From Bacillota bacterium (GTDB taxonomy: Bacteria; Bacillota; Clostridia; Lachnospirales; Lachnospiraceae): DNA of 64,000 bases. Under the pieces are notes generated by a model. The model searched no databases. It worked only from the letters and a program-made list of their open reading frames with translations, and was not told the DNA's origin. Below, in pieces: positions 24,695 through 34,900 of this stretch (positions are counted from its first letter, which is position 1; each line of letters opens with the position of its first letter). The stretch spans positions 1-64,000 of the forward strand of contig JAEXNR010000007.1 of the NCBI GenBank assembly GCA_023439505.1, in the 5' to 3' direction. The position numbers and the translations under genes are program-made.

Positions 24695-26451
24695 AAAAAG
24701 AAAATTCTATTTCTCTGCTGCTTCAATGGGCGGGACAGGACAAATATTACCTTTATCTCTCCATATTATTTGCACTGATTAGCGGATTGTGTACGACGGG
24801 TCCGTATTTTGCGCTGTACCGTCTTATGGATGCAGTTCTATCGGATACATGCACGCGAACTGAAGTCGCACAGTGTGCTCTGATCGTTGCAGTGGCTGTA
24901 ATCGGGCGATTTACGCTTTTTGGTCTGGCGGGCATATTTTCTCATAAGGGAGCTTATGGGGCATTGTTCCGGGTGCGGTGCCTGGTCACAAAACATCTGG
25001 CACGCGTTCCGTTGGGAGCGATTGGAGAACGCAGCACCGGTGAAATCAAGACTGTATTAAACGAAAATATCGAAAAGCTGGAGCTGTTTCTGGCACACAA
25101 TCTGCCGGAGCTTGTGTATTATCTTGTGGGGCCCGCTGCGATATTTATTTATCTGATGACGGTCAATATCCCCCTTGCACTGATTTCACTGATTCCGTTT
25201 ATCCTTGCGGCCGCAGTCATGGGGAGGATGCTTCATCGTGCAGGAGACTTGATGTTACGGGCCGGCCATGCTATTACAAACCTTAATTCTGTGATGATAG
25301 AGTACATCGGCGGTATGAAGCTCATCAAGGCTTACAATATGGGCGGACGATCCTATCAAAAATTCTCAGATGCCATTCAGGAGGAGAATGACGTTTGGAA
25401 TGAAATGTCACGTAAAATGGGGCCATTATATGCATCCTTTGTCGTCATTGTGGAATGCGGTATGCTTCTCATGGTGCCTGTCGGCGGTATGTTCTTTTTG
25501 AAGGGGTCCTTTGCTTCCAGTGTCTTTCTTCTATTCGCATTTGTGGGCTCCCTGTATTTAACTGAGCTTCGACCTTTGCAGGAGCTGGGCAGTGGTCTTG
25601 CAGAGGTGTTGAACGGACTTCACAGGGCAAAGGAGGTTTTGGATATTCCTGCCTTTGAAGGGGGAGGTGCATTTTTAAAAAGCTATGAGATTGAACTGAG
25701 AAATGTTCGTTTTACCTATGACGGTCAGACCGATGTGTTGAGAAACTGTAACCTCAAGATTACCCAGGGACAGAAACTTGCACTGATAGGCAGTTCAGGT
25801 GCGGGAAAAAGTACAGTTACCCAACTGATTTCACGTTTTTATGATGTGCAGGAGGGAGAAGTGCTGATCGGAGGAAAAGATGTTCGGGATATTAATTATG
25901 ATACGCTTCTTAATAACATTTCTATTGTATTTCAAAAAACCTTTCTCACCCGCGAAAGTGTATTAGAAAATATCCGAATGGGCAAGCAGGCTTCGCTGGA
26001 GAAGGTGCGGGAAGCGGCAAAAGCAGCACAGATCGATGAGTTCATTATGTCATTGCCTGATGGCTATGATACAAAGGTGGGCAGCTTCGGCTCTCGATTT
26101 TCCGGTGGTGAAAAGCAGCGGATTGCTATAGCCAGAGCTATTCTGAAAAATGCTCCGATCTTGATTTTGGATGAGGCGGTCTCAGCAGCCGATCCAGAAA
26201 ATCAGGTTGAGATCGACCGGGCCATTCAAAACCTTTGTAAAGGAAAAACTGTGGTTATCATTGCCCACCGATTGAATGCTGTACGCATGTGTGATCAAGT
26301 CGCTGTGGTAGAAAATGGAACGATTTCCTGTGCCGGTACTCATGAGGAAGTATTGGCTGCCAATGCCTATTACCAAAAGGCATGGAGTAGCTATGAAACG
26401 GCGAGGAGAATTGAATACCGTCAGGAAGGAGGTGTAGTTCATGCAAACTGA
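24685..26451 (+). CDS. ABC transporter with fused membrane and ATPase domains (first of a pair)
   Basis: A 588-residue half-transporter: six membrane helices (residues about 20-300) and an ABC domain with GSSGAGKST, FSGGEKQR and ILDEAVSAAD. The fold is that of exporters, yet pairs such as YbtP/YbtQ and IrtA/IrtB use it to import ferric siderophores. Located directly after an ECF set and divergent from a PchR-like regulator, it may import or process a metallophore (inference). Starts with TTG after GAGGAGGAAG, overlapping the previous stop by ten bases. Confidence 0.88.
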   Translation: MRIKKENSISLLLQWAGQDKYYLYLSILFALISGLCTTGPYFALYRLMDAVLSDTCTRTEVAQCALIVAVAVIGRFTLFGLAGIFSHKGAYGALFRVRCLVTKHLARVPLGAIGERSTGEIKTVLNENIEKLELFLAHNLPELVYYLVGPAAIFIYLMTVNIPLALISLIPFILAAAVMGRMLHRAGDLMLRAGHAITNLNSVMIEYIGGMKLIKAYNMGGRSYQKFSDAIQEENDVWNEMSRKMGPLYASFVVIVECGMLLMVPVGGMFFLKGSFASSVFLLFAFVGSLYLTELRPLQELGSGLAEVLNGLHRAKEVLDIPAFEGGGAFLKSYEIELRNVRFTYDGQTDVLRNCNLKITQGQKLALIGSSGAGKSTVTQLISRFYDVQEGEVLIGGKDVRDINYDTLLNNISIVFQKTFLTRESVLENIRMGKQASLEKVREAAKAAQIDEFIMSLPDGYDTKVGSFGSRFSGGEKQRIAIARAILKNAPILILDEAVSAADPENQVEIDRAIQNLCKGKTVVIIAHRLNAVRMCDQVAVVENGTISCAGTHEEVLAANAYYQKAWSSYETARRIEYRQEGGVVHAN

Positions 26452-28144
26452 GATAAATCCCATGAGAAAAAACCGGGACTTTAGAATGGGATTGTTGATG
26501 AATGTTCTGGAGGGAATCTTATCCGGCAGCAATTTCATGTTGCTCTATGCAGTGATGCAGGCACTAGAGGCTGGAACACTTGATATGAACAGGATCGGGC
26601 TGCTTACCGGCGTATTGACGGCGATTTTTCTATTGCGGATGATTATTTATAGTACAGGCTATGTTTGGGCGCAAACTGGGGGTGCATCGGTCAGCAGACA
26701 GGTGCGTCTGTTTCTTGGTGATAAACTGCGGCGTATCCCTTTGGCCCGTTTCTCGCAGGGGCAGATGGGAGAGTATATCAATACGCTGACGGCCAATGTG
26801 AATAACTACGAGAAAATTCTGACTCATAAGACAGGAGATCTTGCAAAAAATATCTCCCTAAGCATCATGTTAATCGCATTTGTGGGAAGCATTTGGCTTC
26901 CTGCCGGAGGAATCCTGCTTCTTGGAGGACTGCTGCTGATACCGGCGCTGCAGCTATCTTTTCGCGCGGTAAAAAAATACGGAAACCAAAAAAATGAAAT
27001 TTGCGCGGAAGCGGTGAGCAGCATTGTGGAATATATCTCGGGAATTCAGACGCTGCGTGCCTATGGCGTTGGCGGAGCCCGAAATAAGACTACTGTCGCG
27101 GCGATGAGGGCATATCGCGATATCTGCTACCATTATGAGGCAAAAGTCATTCCAATTGGGTTTGCCTATTCCATTTTGCTTTGGATGACTCTGCCATTCA
27201 CCATGTGGATAGTTTTTGGCCCATGGACAAGGGGAACATTAGACACAGTCTCCTATTTACTTTTGTGTATGTTCCCTATATTCTTTGCTAAGCTATGCGG
27301 AACTATTTTTATCGACTTAACCAGTTATAAAAACCTGATGATCTCTAAAAAGCAGATTACCGACATGATGCGGGAGCCGGAGGAATCTGGCAGTGATATC
27401 AAGTTTTCACCTGATTCCTATGACATAGTCATGGAGAATGTTGGCTTCTCCTACCATAAGGGCGAGCCGGTACTCAAGGACATCAGCTTTACAGCGGGAA
27501 ATGGGAAGCTCACTGCGGTCGTTGGAGACTCGGGGTCTGGTAAATCTACTATTTTAAATCTTATCGCTAAGTATTATGAACCCCAAAACGGCAGCATTTC
27601 CATCGGGGGGCAGCCGGTGAAGGATTTACAGGCAGCACAGGTGCTGAGTCTCGTCTCTATGGTGGATCAGGACGTTTTTCTTTTTGAGGATACTGTTCGC
27701 AATAATATCCGTCATGCCCGCCCGTCTGCGACAGATGCTGAGGTGGAGGCCGCCTGCCAAGATGCAAATTGCGATGAGTTTATTCTAAAGCTTCCAAAAG
27801 GGTATGATACGAGTATTGGTGAGAATGGGAATTTTCTGTCCGGCGGAGAGTGCCAGCGGCTTTCCATAGCCAGAGCGATCCTGAAAAACAGTCCAATTCT
27901 TCTCTTGGACGAAGCAACTGCAAATTTGGATGTTGAAAATGAATTGGTGGTGAAACAGGCAATATCACGACTTCTCTCCGCCAGAAAAACAGTTGTCATG
28001 ATCGCTCATACACTGTCTGTTATACGCGGTGCAGATCAAATATTGGTCATTGGCGAGGGGAAAATTCTTGAATCCGGTACACATGAAGAGTTACTTAGGA
28101 AGAATGGTAAATATGTTAAAATGTGGAATGCGGAAAATACTTGA
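26441..28144 (+). CDS. ABC transporter with fused membrane and ATPase domains (second of a pair)
   Basis: A 567-residue half-transporter with six N-terminal membrane helices and an ABC domain (GDSGSGKST, LSGGECQR, LLDEATANLD). It overlaps the preceding gene by 11 bases and surely forms a heterodimer with it. The aspartate at ANLDVENE replaces part of the usual motif but Walker B Glu is kept in both partners, so neither site is clearly degenerate. Followed by a strong terminator, ending the operon. Confidence 0.88.
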   Translation: MQTEINPMRKNRDFRMGLLMNVLEGILSGSNFMLLYAVMQALEAGTLDMNRIGLLTGVLTAIFLLRMIIYSTGYVWAQTGGASVSRQVRLFLGDKLRRIPLARFSQGQMGEYINTLTANVNNYEKILTHKTGDLAKNISLSIMLIAFVGSIWLPAGGILLLGGLLLIPALQLSFRAVKKYGNQKNEICAEAVSSIVEYISGIQTLRAYGVGGARNKTTVAAMRAYRDICYHYEAKVIPIGFAYSILLWMTLPFTMWIVFGPWTRGTLDTVSYLLLCMFPIFFAKLCGTIFIDLTSYKNLMISKKQITDMMREPEESGSDIKFSPDSYDIVMENVGFSYHKGEPVLKDISFTAGNGKLTAVVGDSGSGKSTILNLIAKYYEPQNGSISIGGQPVKDLQAAQVLSLVSMVDQDVFLFEDTVRNNIRHARPSATDAEVEAACQDANCDEFILKLPKGYDTSIGENGNFLSGGECQRLSIARAILKNSPILLLDEATANLDVENELVVKQAISRLLSARKTVVMIAHTLSVIRGADQILVIGEGKILESGTHEELLRKNGKYVKMWNAENT

Positions 28145-28209
28145 GCATGATATGAGCTTTTGTAAACCCTATGTGAGATGAAAAAGGCTACGAGCTGATT
28201 CAAAGAAGT

Positions 28210-28257
28210 AAACCAGGTAATAAAAATACATTTTATGTATATTTTTACCTGGTTTTT
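28210..28257 (+). terminator. Terminator of the transporter operon
   Basis: AAACCAGGTAA (28210-28220) pairs with TTACCTGGTTT (28245-28255), the stem continuing through an A/T-rich bulged section to a TTTA loop, followed by TTTTT. Confidence 0.85.
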
Positions 28258-28327
28258 ATGTTATACTGAATAAAGCTAATCTATATGTAAGGTAATTTAT
28301 GGTAAGTTAGTAAAGGAGGTTGTTCTT

Positions 28328-28801
28328 ATGAGTCAGGTAATACTTCGATCATTTGGTGATGACGATGTGGCATTGTTCAAACAGTGGTTATATCTGCCCC
28401 ATGTAGCCAAATGGTATCATGACCCGCTGGATTGGATTGACGAAATTGAAAAAAGAAATAGTGATTATGTATGGCTGCATCATTTTATTGCGCTTGTTGA
28501 TGAGAAACCGATTGGGTTTTGTCAGTATTATGAGTACTGCAACAGTGGTGAAGATTGGCATGGCAATGCGGAAATTGAAGGTACCTATAGCATCGATTAT
28601 ATGATTGGTGATTCAGCTTATCTGGCAAAAGGTTATGGAAAAGCAATGATCCGCTTACTGATTGAGATGATTAAGTCCGTAGAAAGTGCGGCAAGTATCA
28701 TTGTTCAGCCGGAGCAGGAAAACAAGCCTTCCTGTAATACACTGTTGTCCTGCGGTTTTTATTTTGATGAGGCAAACGAAATTTATAAAATTAATTTATG
28801 A
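28328..28801 (+). CDS. GNAT family N-acetyltransferase (AAC(6')-like)
   Basis: A 157-residue acetyltransferase. VILRSFGDDDVALFKQWL at the start, the YSIDYMIGDSAYLAKGYGK acetyl-CoA loop (residues about 89-108) and the C-terminal ASIIVQPEQENKPSCNTLL strand match the Acetyltransf_8 group, which includes aminoglycoside 6'-N-acetyltransferases. The true substrate is unknown. AAAGGAGG lies eight bases before the ATG. The following hydrolase gene is 27 bases away and probably co-transcribed. Confidence 0.85.
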   Translation: MSQVILRSFGDDDVALFKQWLYLPHVAKWYHDPLDWIDEIEKRNSDYVWLHHFIALVDEKPIGFCQYYEYCNSGEDWHGNAEIEGTYSIDYMIGDSAYLAKGYGKAMIRLLIEMIKSVESAASIIVQPEQENKPSCNTLLSCGFYFDEANEIYKINL

Positions 28802-28828
28802 GTCCAAACACTAGAAGGTGGAGGAGTA

Positions 28829-29902
28829 ATGATTAAAATAACTTTGTTACTATTTCTTGTGGTACTTATTCTGTTTGCAGTTGCGATCATGATTGGAAAA
28901 ATGATCAATGCTCAAAAATATAAAATTCGCTCTGAAACAGGCATTCAAACAGCAGATTACATAGCCATTGGCGGCATCAGGCAGTATGTACAAATTCGGG
29001 GACAAGATGTCTCCAATCCGATTATTGTGATGCTGCACGGTGGACCGGGCAGCAATATGGCGTATTATTCCTACGTCTGGCAGGCTAATTTAGAAAAAGA
29101 GTATACCATTGTTCACTGGGATCAGCGTGGCTGCGGGAATACGTATTACTATAATCAAATGGCTGAAAAACCAACTGTGGATTTGTTACTTTCGGACCTG
29201 GATGAGTTGGTGGAGTACATCCGTCTCACCTATCACAAGGAAAAGGTTATCCTCATGGGGCATTCCTGGGGGACATTTCTCGGGGGAATTTATTCCGGAG
29301 AGCACCCTGAAAAGATATCTGCTTATACGGCCATAGGGCAAATGGTAGATTTCAGAAAATCCGAACAAGTATCGGCACAGGAGGCAATTCGATTAGCGAA
29401 TATGGCGGGTAAGGTCCGGCACGCACGAGAAATAAATGAGACTCTTGAATTGATTATGACCTTTCGGGAACTAGACAAATCAAAAGCAATGGCGTTAATT
29501 AAATTTCGTCAACGTAAGGAAAGATATCTGCCGTCACAATATGGCAGTAAGATGGGGATTCTTCGTTTACTTTCCCCGTACATGACATTCCATGATTTTA
29601 AATGGATGATGAGTTTTGACAAACTTATCGAATCCAACAGTTCCCTTTATGAAGTGCTTTTCTCGGACGGAAAATTGTCAATGTACAATTATAATATGAA
29701 ATTTGAAGTTCCGGTAATCATCATAGGAGGAGATTGGGATTGGACTACACCGTATCATATGGCGTCTGATTATTTTCAGGATATTACCGCGCCAAAGAAA
29801 GAGTTTATTACCATCGAAAATACAGGTCATATTCCGTTTGTTGATAAACCAGAAGAATTTTCCAAGGCATTGTCTAATACATTATCTAATGCATTGAGTT
29901 AG
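28829..29902 (+). CDS. Membrane-anchored alpha/beta hydrolase (proline iminopeptidase-like)
   Basis: A 357-residue protein: N-terminal membrane segment (residues about 3-25), then a hydrolase domain with HGGPGSN oxyanion loop, DQRGCGNT, nucleophile elbow GHSWGTF, GDWDWTTPY acid loop and GHIPF histidine. The HGGPG and DQRGxG motifs are typical of proline iminopeptidase-type hydrolases (S33), here tethered to the outside of the membrane. The C-terminus has a short repeated SNTLSNALS. Confidence 0.85.
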   Translation: MIKITLLLFLVVLILFAVAIMIGKMINAQKYKIRSETGIQTADYIAIGGIRQYVQIRGQDVSNPIIVMLHGGPGSNMAYYSYVWQANLEKEYTIVHWDQRGCGNTYYYNQMAEKPTVDLLLSDLDELVEYIRLTYHKEKVILMGHSWGTFLGGIYSGEHPEKISAYTAIGQMVDFRKSEQVSAQEAIRLANMAGKVRHAREINETLELIMTFRELDKSKAMALIKFRQRKERYLPSQYGSKMGILRLLSPYMTFHDFKWMMSFDKLIESNSSLYEVLFSDGKLSMYNYNMKFEVPVIIIGGDWDWTTPYHMASDYFQDITAPKKEFITIENTGHIPFVDKPEEFSKALSNTLSNALS

Positions 29903-29995
29903 ACAATAGCAATTTACATTCTCTCTATTATCAATGCTTTTCTATCAAACGCCGTCTGTCGTGTAAAGGACAGACTCAGTTCCACACTCTGAACC

Positions 29996-30036
29996 AGCCT
30001 GATCAATTACCCCGAATACACGGGTAGGCTGTTTTT
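29996..30036 (+). terminator. Terminator candidate after the hydrolase gene
   Basis: AGCCT (29996-30000) pairs with AGGCT (30026-30030), with an inner CCCG/CGGG stem; GTTTTT follows. Confidence 0.5.
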
Positions 30037-30290
30037 GGGGTGTGGTTTTTATTTACTGAAGTTCATTGTTTTATTACATTATTTTTGACATTATTCTGAT
30101 TTACATCATATTATTACATAAATTACGTTTACATAATTAAATTATGTAAATTTATACAGTAAAAAATTTGGTAAATATATTCAATAAACACTAATAATTT
30201 TGTAGGAATTACTAATATTAACAATTGATACTAGAAATATATTGCAGATAATAGTAATAAATGGTATTTTATATATAGAGGAAGAAAAAT

Positions 30291-30326
30291 ATGTCGTTTT
30301 TGAAAGACACATCTGTAACATTCTAA
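30291..30326 (+). CDS. Possible 11-residue leader peptide
   Basis: ATG preceded by AGAGGAAG eight bases upstream, encoding MSFLKDTSVTF and a TAA stop. A good ribosome site in an otherwise empty AT-rich stretch is the only support; there is no downstream gene within 300 bases, so it may be chance. Confidence 0.2.
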   Translation: MSFLKDTSVTF

Positions 30327-30494
30327 GTTATTTCTTGACTATATGCTTTAGAGAGAATTTATAATTCTAGAGCACGTATTCTGTTTTTTTCTATTCTTGG
30401 TATTACATATTTTACAATTCCTCATACATAATTTATTTCATCTGTTCTGATGGATATAAAGTTCTATTGAACAATAGAATGAAGTTTGAAAAGT

Positions 30495-30534
30495 GGATAG
30501 GTGTTTTCTGATGAATTCAGAAAGCACCTTATCC
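30495..30534 (+). promoter_or_regulatory. Long hairpin upstream of the surface-protein operon
   Basis: GGATAGGTGTTTTCTGA (30495-30511) pairs with the stretch ending at 30534 with one bulged A and one G-T pair, five-base loop. No T-run follows; possible attenuator, or terminator of an upstream transcript. Confidence 0.5.
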
Positions 30535-30654
30535 CTTTCCAACACCAATTACGGACAGATGGTCGTTACTGAATAGTTACGATTTTGCGCAGGCAAATTT
30601 TAATATAGATGATCATGATGAAAAAAATCAAGTAGAATAAGGGAGAGAGTACGA

Positions 30655-31917
30655 ATGGTGAATAAATCAGGACAAAACAAAATGATATCGATAGTATTGA
30701 TTTTAATTATTTGCTTTACAAGCTTTAATACCTTAAAGCCGTCTCAGGCATCCGCTGCAACAACGTACATAAAACTCAACGATTATATAAAAGCCATAAT
30801 CACAGAATTAAAGATACCGGTAGATACCGGTATCAAAGACCCCTATATTGATGCAGCATTAAAGGGGGGATTGTTAAAGGAAGGTGAATTCTCAATTTAT
30901 ACCGGATATCTAACAAGGGCAGATGCCGCCGTATTACTTAATCGGGCAGACGAAATTATTTACGGTAATACCTCCACTCCCGATCAGGTTTATTACGTAA
31001 TGGAGAAAAAACGGATTTCAGATATTGGAAAAATTAATAAGGGAAAACAACTGGATGTCGCTAAAGCCTTTCTAAAGGGGTACATCAAAGGTTTCAGCAA
31101 CGGGACTTATTCCCAGAGCAGATCATTTAAAGGAAGCAATAAATTTCCCAAGGCAGATGCTCTTAATTGTATTAAGATGATAAAGAACAAATCATTAAGA
31201 GCAAAGATCAGTCCCGATGGACAGCTGATTAGAACAACCAACCTTCCGAAGAATGCAAAAGATTATGATTATATTTTAGCGAGCTTTCCAAACAAGTTTT
31301 ATGAGAGACAATTTGAATTCATGATTAATGACAAGTGGAAAGATCCGACTTATAAACCTTATTTTGCATTTCCGGTAGATATGAAATATACAATGTTTAA
31401 AACGTGGAATGATGAATGGTCGTTCAAAATAGAAATGAACAAGTATCTCTATGACTGGCAAGAGAAAGCAGAAACATACTTGAATTATCTTTTCAACGTA
31501 GATTATAGAACGGTAGATGATAAATGGGTAGAAGGACTTGCTTCCTGTTATGCTAAGAGCAATCTTGATGAGGCTGAACGGATTCGCAATTACTATTTGA
31601 TACACATGAAAGAAAACAAAGTCATTGTTAAAAGCACAATTATAACGGTAGATCCGTCTACTTTATATTATGATAATGGTTATTGTATGAGAGCTTATGT
31701 AAAATATCGTATTACAGCAAATGATATCAATGTGAAACAAAATAGATTATTGCGTAGCTCATATCCATTACTAGAGTTTTTAAAAAGTGGAGTGTGGAGA
31801 GAAGGAATTTTTGATATTCGTTTTGGAACAAACAATGGATTTAATGGAGATGGAGCATATTGGGCAATTGATCCTTTGACAAATTTTGTTGATGAATTTA
31901 ATGTACCTATAAAATAG
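30655..31917 (+). CDS. Secreted SLH-like protein of unknown function
   Basis: A 420-residue protein with a signal peptide (cleavage probably after ASA, about residue 34). Two S-layer-homology-like segments follow: one ending LTRADAAVLLNRADEI (about residues 80-97) and one around KGYIKGFSNGTY...FPKADALN (about 140-175), degenerate but with the right spacing. The C-terminal 230 residues, rich in Tyr, Trp and Lys, are not recognised. GGGAGAGAG precedes the ATG. It is ten bases before the 1200-residue secreted protein and probably acts with it at the cell surface. Confidence 0.75.
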   Translation: MVNKSGQNKMISIVLILIICFTSFNTLKPSQASAATTYIKLNDYIKAIITELKIPVDTGIKDPYIDAALKGGLLKEGEFSIYTGYLTRADAAVLLNRADEIIYGNTSTPDQVYYVMEKKRISDIGKINKGKQLDVAKAFLKGYIKGFSNGTYSQSRSFKGSNKFPKADALNCIKMIKNKSLRAKISPDGQLIRTTNLPKNAKDYDYILASFPNKFYERQFEFMINDKWKDPTYKPYFAFPVDMKYTMFKTWNDEWSFKIEMNKYLYDWQEKAETYLNYLFNVDYRTVDDKWVEGLASCYAKSNLDEAERIRNYYLIHMKENKVIVKSTIITVDPSTLYYDNGYCMRAYVKYRITANDINVKQNRLLRSSYPLLEFLKSGVWREGIFDIRFGTNNGFNGDGAYWAIDPLTNFVDEFNVPIK

Positions 31918-31927
31918 GGAGGATTTA

Positions 31928-34900
31928 ATGGAAAAAAAAGTGATTCTTACAAGAATTACAATAGTATTAATGAGTGTAATTATTTTATTAGGAATAAGGT
32001 TATCTTTATATAATGGTGTAAAAGCTGCTGTTGTTAATAACTCAGAATCTAGCTATACAATAACGAATTCTGATGATGAAGAAGTATTAGTAATTACAAT
32101 GAGAGCAGGGCAAATAACGATAGTTACCAAAAATCATGCAGCAACATCAAATATACGCTGGAGAACAAAAGGTCTTACCATAACAAGAGATCCTATTAAT
32201 TCAACTGATTCAATTAAAGGAAACAATGGCCCTGGTCCTGTTAGTGATGCATATGGCCATGGGAAAGCCACTTTATGGTTTAAAGATGGATATAAATCTC
32301 CAGATATTAAAATAGGTGATATAGTTACGACAACTATTAACTTTAGTGCCGACCAGGTGCAAAAAGCATTAGGCGAGGATTTTGAGGATATCACAAAAAA
32401 CACAAAAATTTATCTTCATGGGATTTTTGAAACTTATGACAATGATACAGGAAATGTAAGAAAAGGTGCAGGAGATATAAATGGATTAAGAGACTGGGCA
32501 AGTATCATGAATGCTGAAATATGGGGTTCCAATACCTTGAAGGATTTTAAAAAGTATTATAATATGCCAATCGAATTTCAGCCAGCGCTTCAGCCAAATA
32601 CACTTATCTATATTACGAAGGAGGGGAAAAAATTTGATTCCAGAGAATTAGATTCTGTTCTTCCCAATGACCCGGTTCCATGGAATGAAAAAACGAGTAA
32701 CCAGCTGATTGGAAAGGCAAAGTACGATCTGACTGGATATTACATCACGAAAAAGACAGATAGTACTCAAAAAAAGTTAGTATATCATTATATTGGTGAT
32801 AGTGACGGCTGTAAACTTTCAGACATTCAAAAAAACCAAGTGCAGCATTGCAGACTTGGGGGGATGAACGTTTATCTGGAATATACAAAATATGATCAAC
32901 CTACGCCAACTCTAACTCCTACTCCAACCCCAACTCCTACAGGACCAATAACCCCGTCCCCTACAATTACCCCGACGCCTTCGATACCAGAGATTGAAAT
33001 ACCGTCTTATGAATCAGTAAGTGAAAGTTTCCCTTCTGTATTGGTAACCGGATTTATTCAGGCAGACAACCGGGGTAGCGAACGGTTTCTCGCTGCCTAT
33101 GCCGTCCCCACCACAGAAAGTCTTTACACCCAGGTAAGAGGCAAAGAGTATTTATTAAGTTATCAGTTTGAGCGAAAGGTTGGAATTTATCAATACAAAG
33201 TTAAGGTAAAGAAGAATTTCATCTTAAAATGGAAGAGTGCCACCCCGGATACGGCAGGAGGCGCCAAAGATATTACGCAGACTGTTCCCGTGGAGTATGA
33301 AGTCACGGTACCAAGGGCTTATGGCTATTGGGTTATCTCAAATCTCGAATGCTACAAAATCGGTAGTGCTACCATCTATAACTATTCTCTTCCGGGCGGT
33401 TCTGTCACCCTGTATCCCAATCCTTCTTATTATTCACCACCCACCATCAATTATATCCATTCTGACCAGCTGGAGGATCATGTTCTAAAACCGGAAGAAG
33501 TCACCAACGGAATTACGCTTCCCCCAGAAACCATAAATGCTTCCGGGGATGAGACAGCAAAGCCAGAGCTGCCCATGAGCCAGTTTATCTCCGATGCAAA
33601 GTATAAAGCGCTGACCCTGACGGGAGCTGCTCCGGTAAAAAGTGATTACCTGTCCTTTAATGGTACGACGGTAATCAGCGACAGAATTATGGGAAGTATT
33701 GCCCCCGACATCAATCCGTCGGCAATTCCTCAATGTACGAATTACATTAATCAGAACGTTCTATATGAGAATAACATGATCATCGAAGCCACCAAGAATA
33801 ACGGGGTCAATCCTTCCAGTGGTTCCATTACCTATCAACCCGTTGTACGAATCAATTCGGGAAGAACAGAGCGTCCTACGTATCCGGTTCAGGGCATCAA
33901 TGATGTGGTAATCCATACGCCGGTGGTCTGCAACCCCATCATTTCTGCTGATAATGATAAATATGTGCAGCTGGTTAAACCGAATAACAACTGTGTACAG
34001 CTGGTACTGGACCCGAATTCTGAATTATCGGATTTTATCCTCACCATATCAAATACGGGTTATCACAGCGATAAGGCAGGATATTTTACAAGAGATTTCT
34101 CAAAATCTCTGAGAGATCCTGAGGTATCCTATCTGGCCGCGAAAAACGGAATCCTGAGAAATGAAGTACAGTTTCCCTTTGATGTATTTCTCGATACGGG
34201 GAAGGATTATGATCCCGAAAATGATGAATACGTAAAGGCAGGTACCTGGGTGGTCATCGGAAGATCCTCCCTGAGATTTTACCTTCCAACCTGGATACAG
34301 GAAGGAATTTATACAGCGAAATTCAGAACAATCGCGGTAAACGCAGCAGAGAAATTAAACAGTACACAAGAATTTGCCAATTCCGACCGGCATAATTATG
34401 TGGCAACCAACACCGTGGATTTTGAGGTTTCAGGAAGAATTTACGGACTGAGTGTCTATGATCTTAGCGATTACCCCATGTGGGAGGAAGCCTTTCGGGT
34501 ACCCAAATCTATGGACCTGAAATATTGGGAGCCCTCCAAATATCCGGATGGGACATACCGATCGAATTACAGTAAAGACTATTCCTATCGCTATACCCTT
34601 GGTATCAATGATCAGTACGGGAATGCCACGGGCAGAAATATAAAGTATACCTTTCCGCTGGTGAATGGCAGCCACCCCTTCTATAAAAATCAGGGAATAT
34701 TAAAGACAGGGTATATGCTGAGATTCTCCCTTGACACCGTAGGCAGCATGTTCTCTGACGGCAGTACGGTGGTGTTAAAACCAAGCTTTTACTTTGTAGA
34801 TAAGAACGGAAAGAACCGTAAGGCAGTGGACTTATATTATACGGAGGAGATCAACGGGAAATCAAGACATCTGGTGAAGGTGGGAAGTGCCCTGGATCAG

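Larger units (their letters stand above)
29903..30654 (+). other. AT-rich 752-base gap before the surface-protein genes
   Basis: Contains a 7-bp hairpin (GTCTGTC/GACAGAC, 29954-29975), a terminator-like stem (29996-30036, listed separately), a possible promoter TTGACA (30085-30090) with TATTAT (30109-30114), four copies of TTACAT between 30074 and 30134, a perfect 10-bp dyad TTTACATAAT/ATTATGTAAA (30128-30150), an 18-base palindrome (30462-30479, TTCTATTGAACAATAGAA) and a long hairpin (30495-30534). No gene above 12 codons is supported. Confidence 0.6.
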
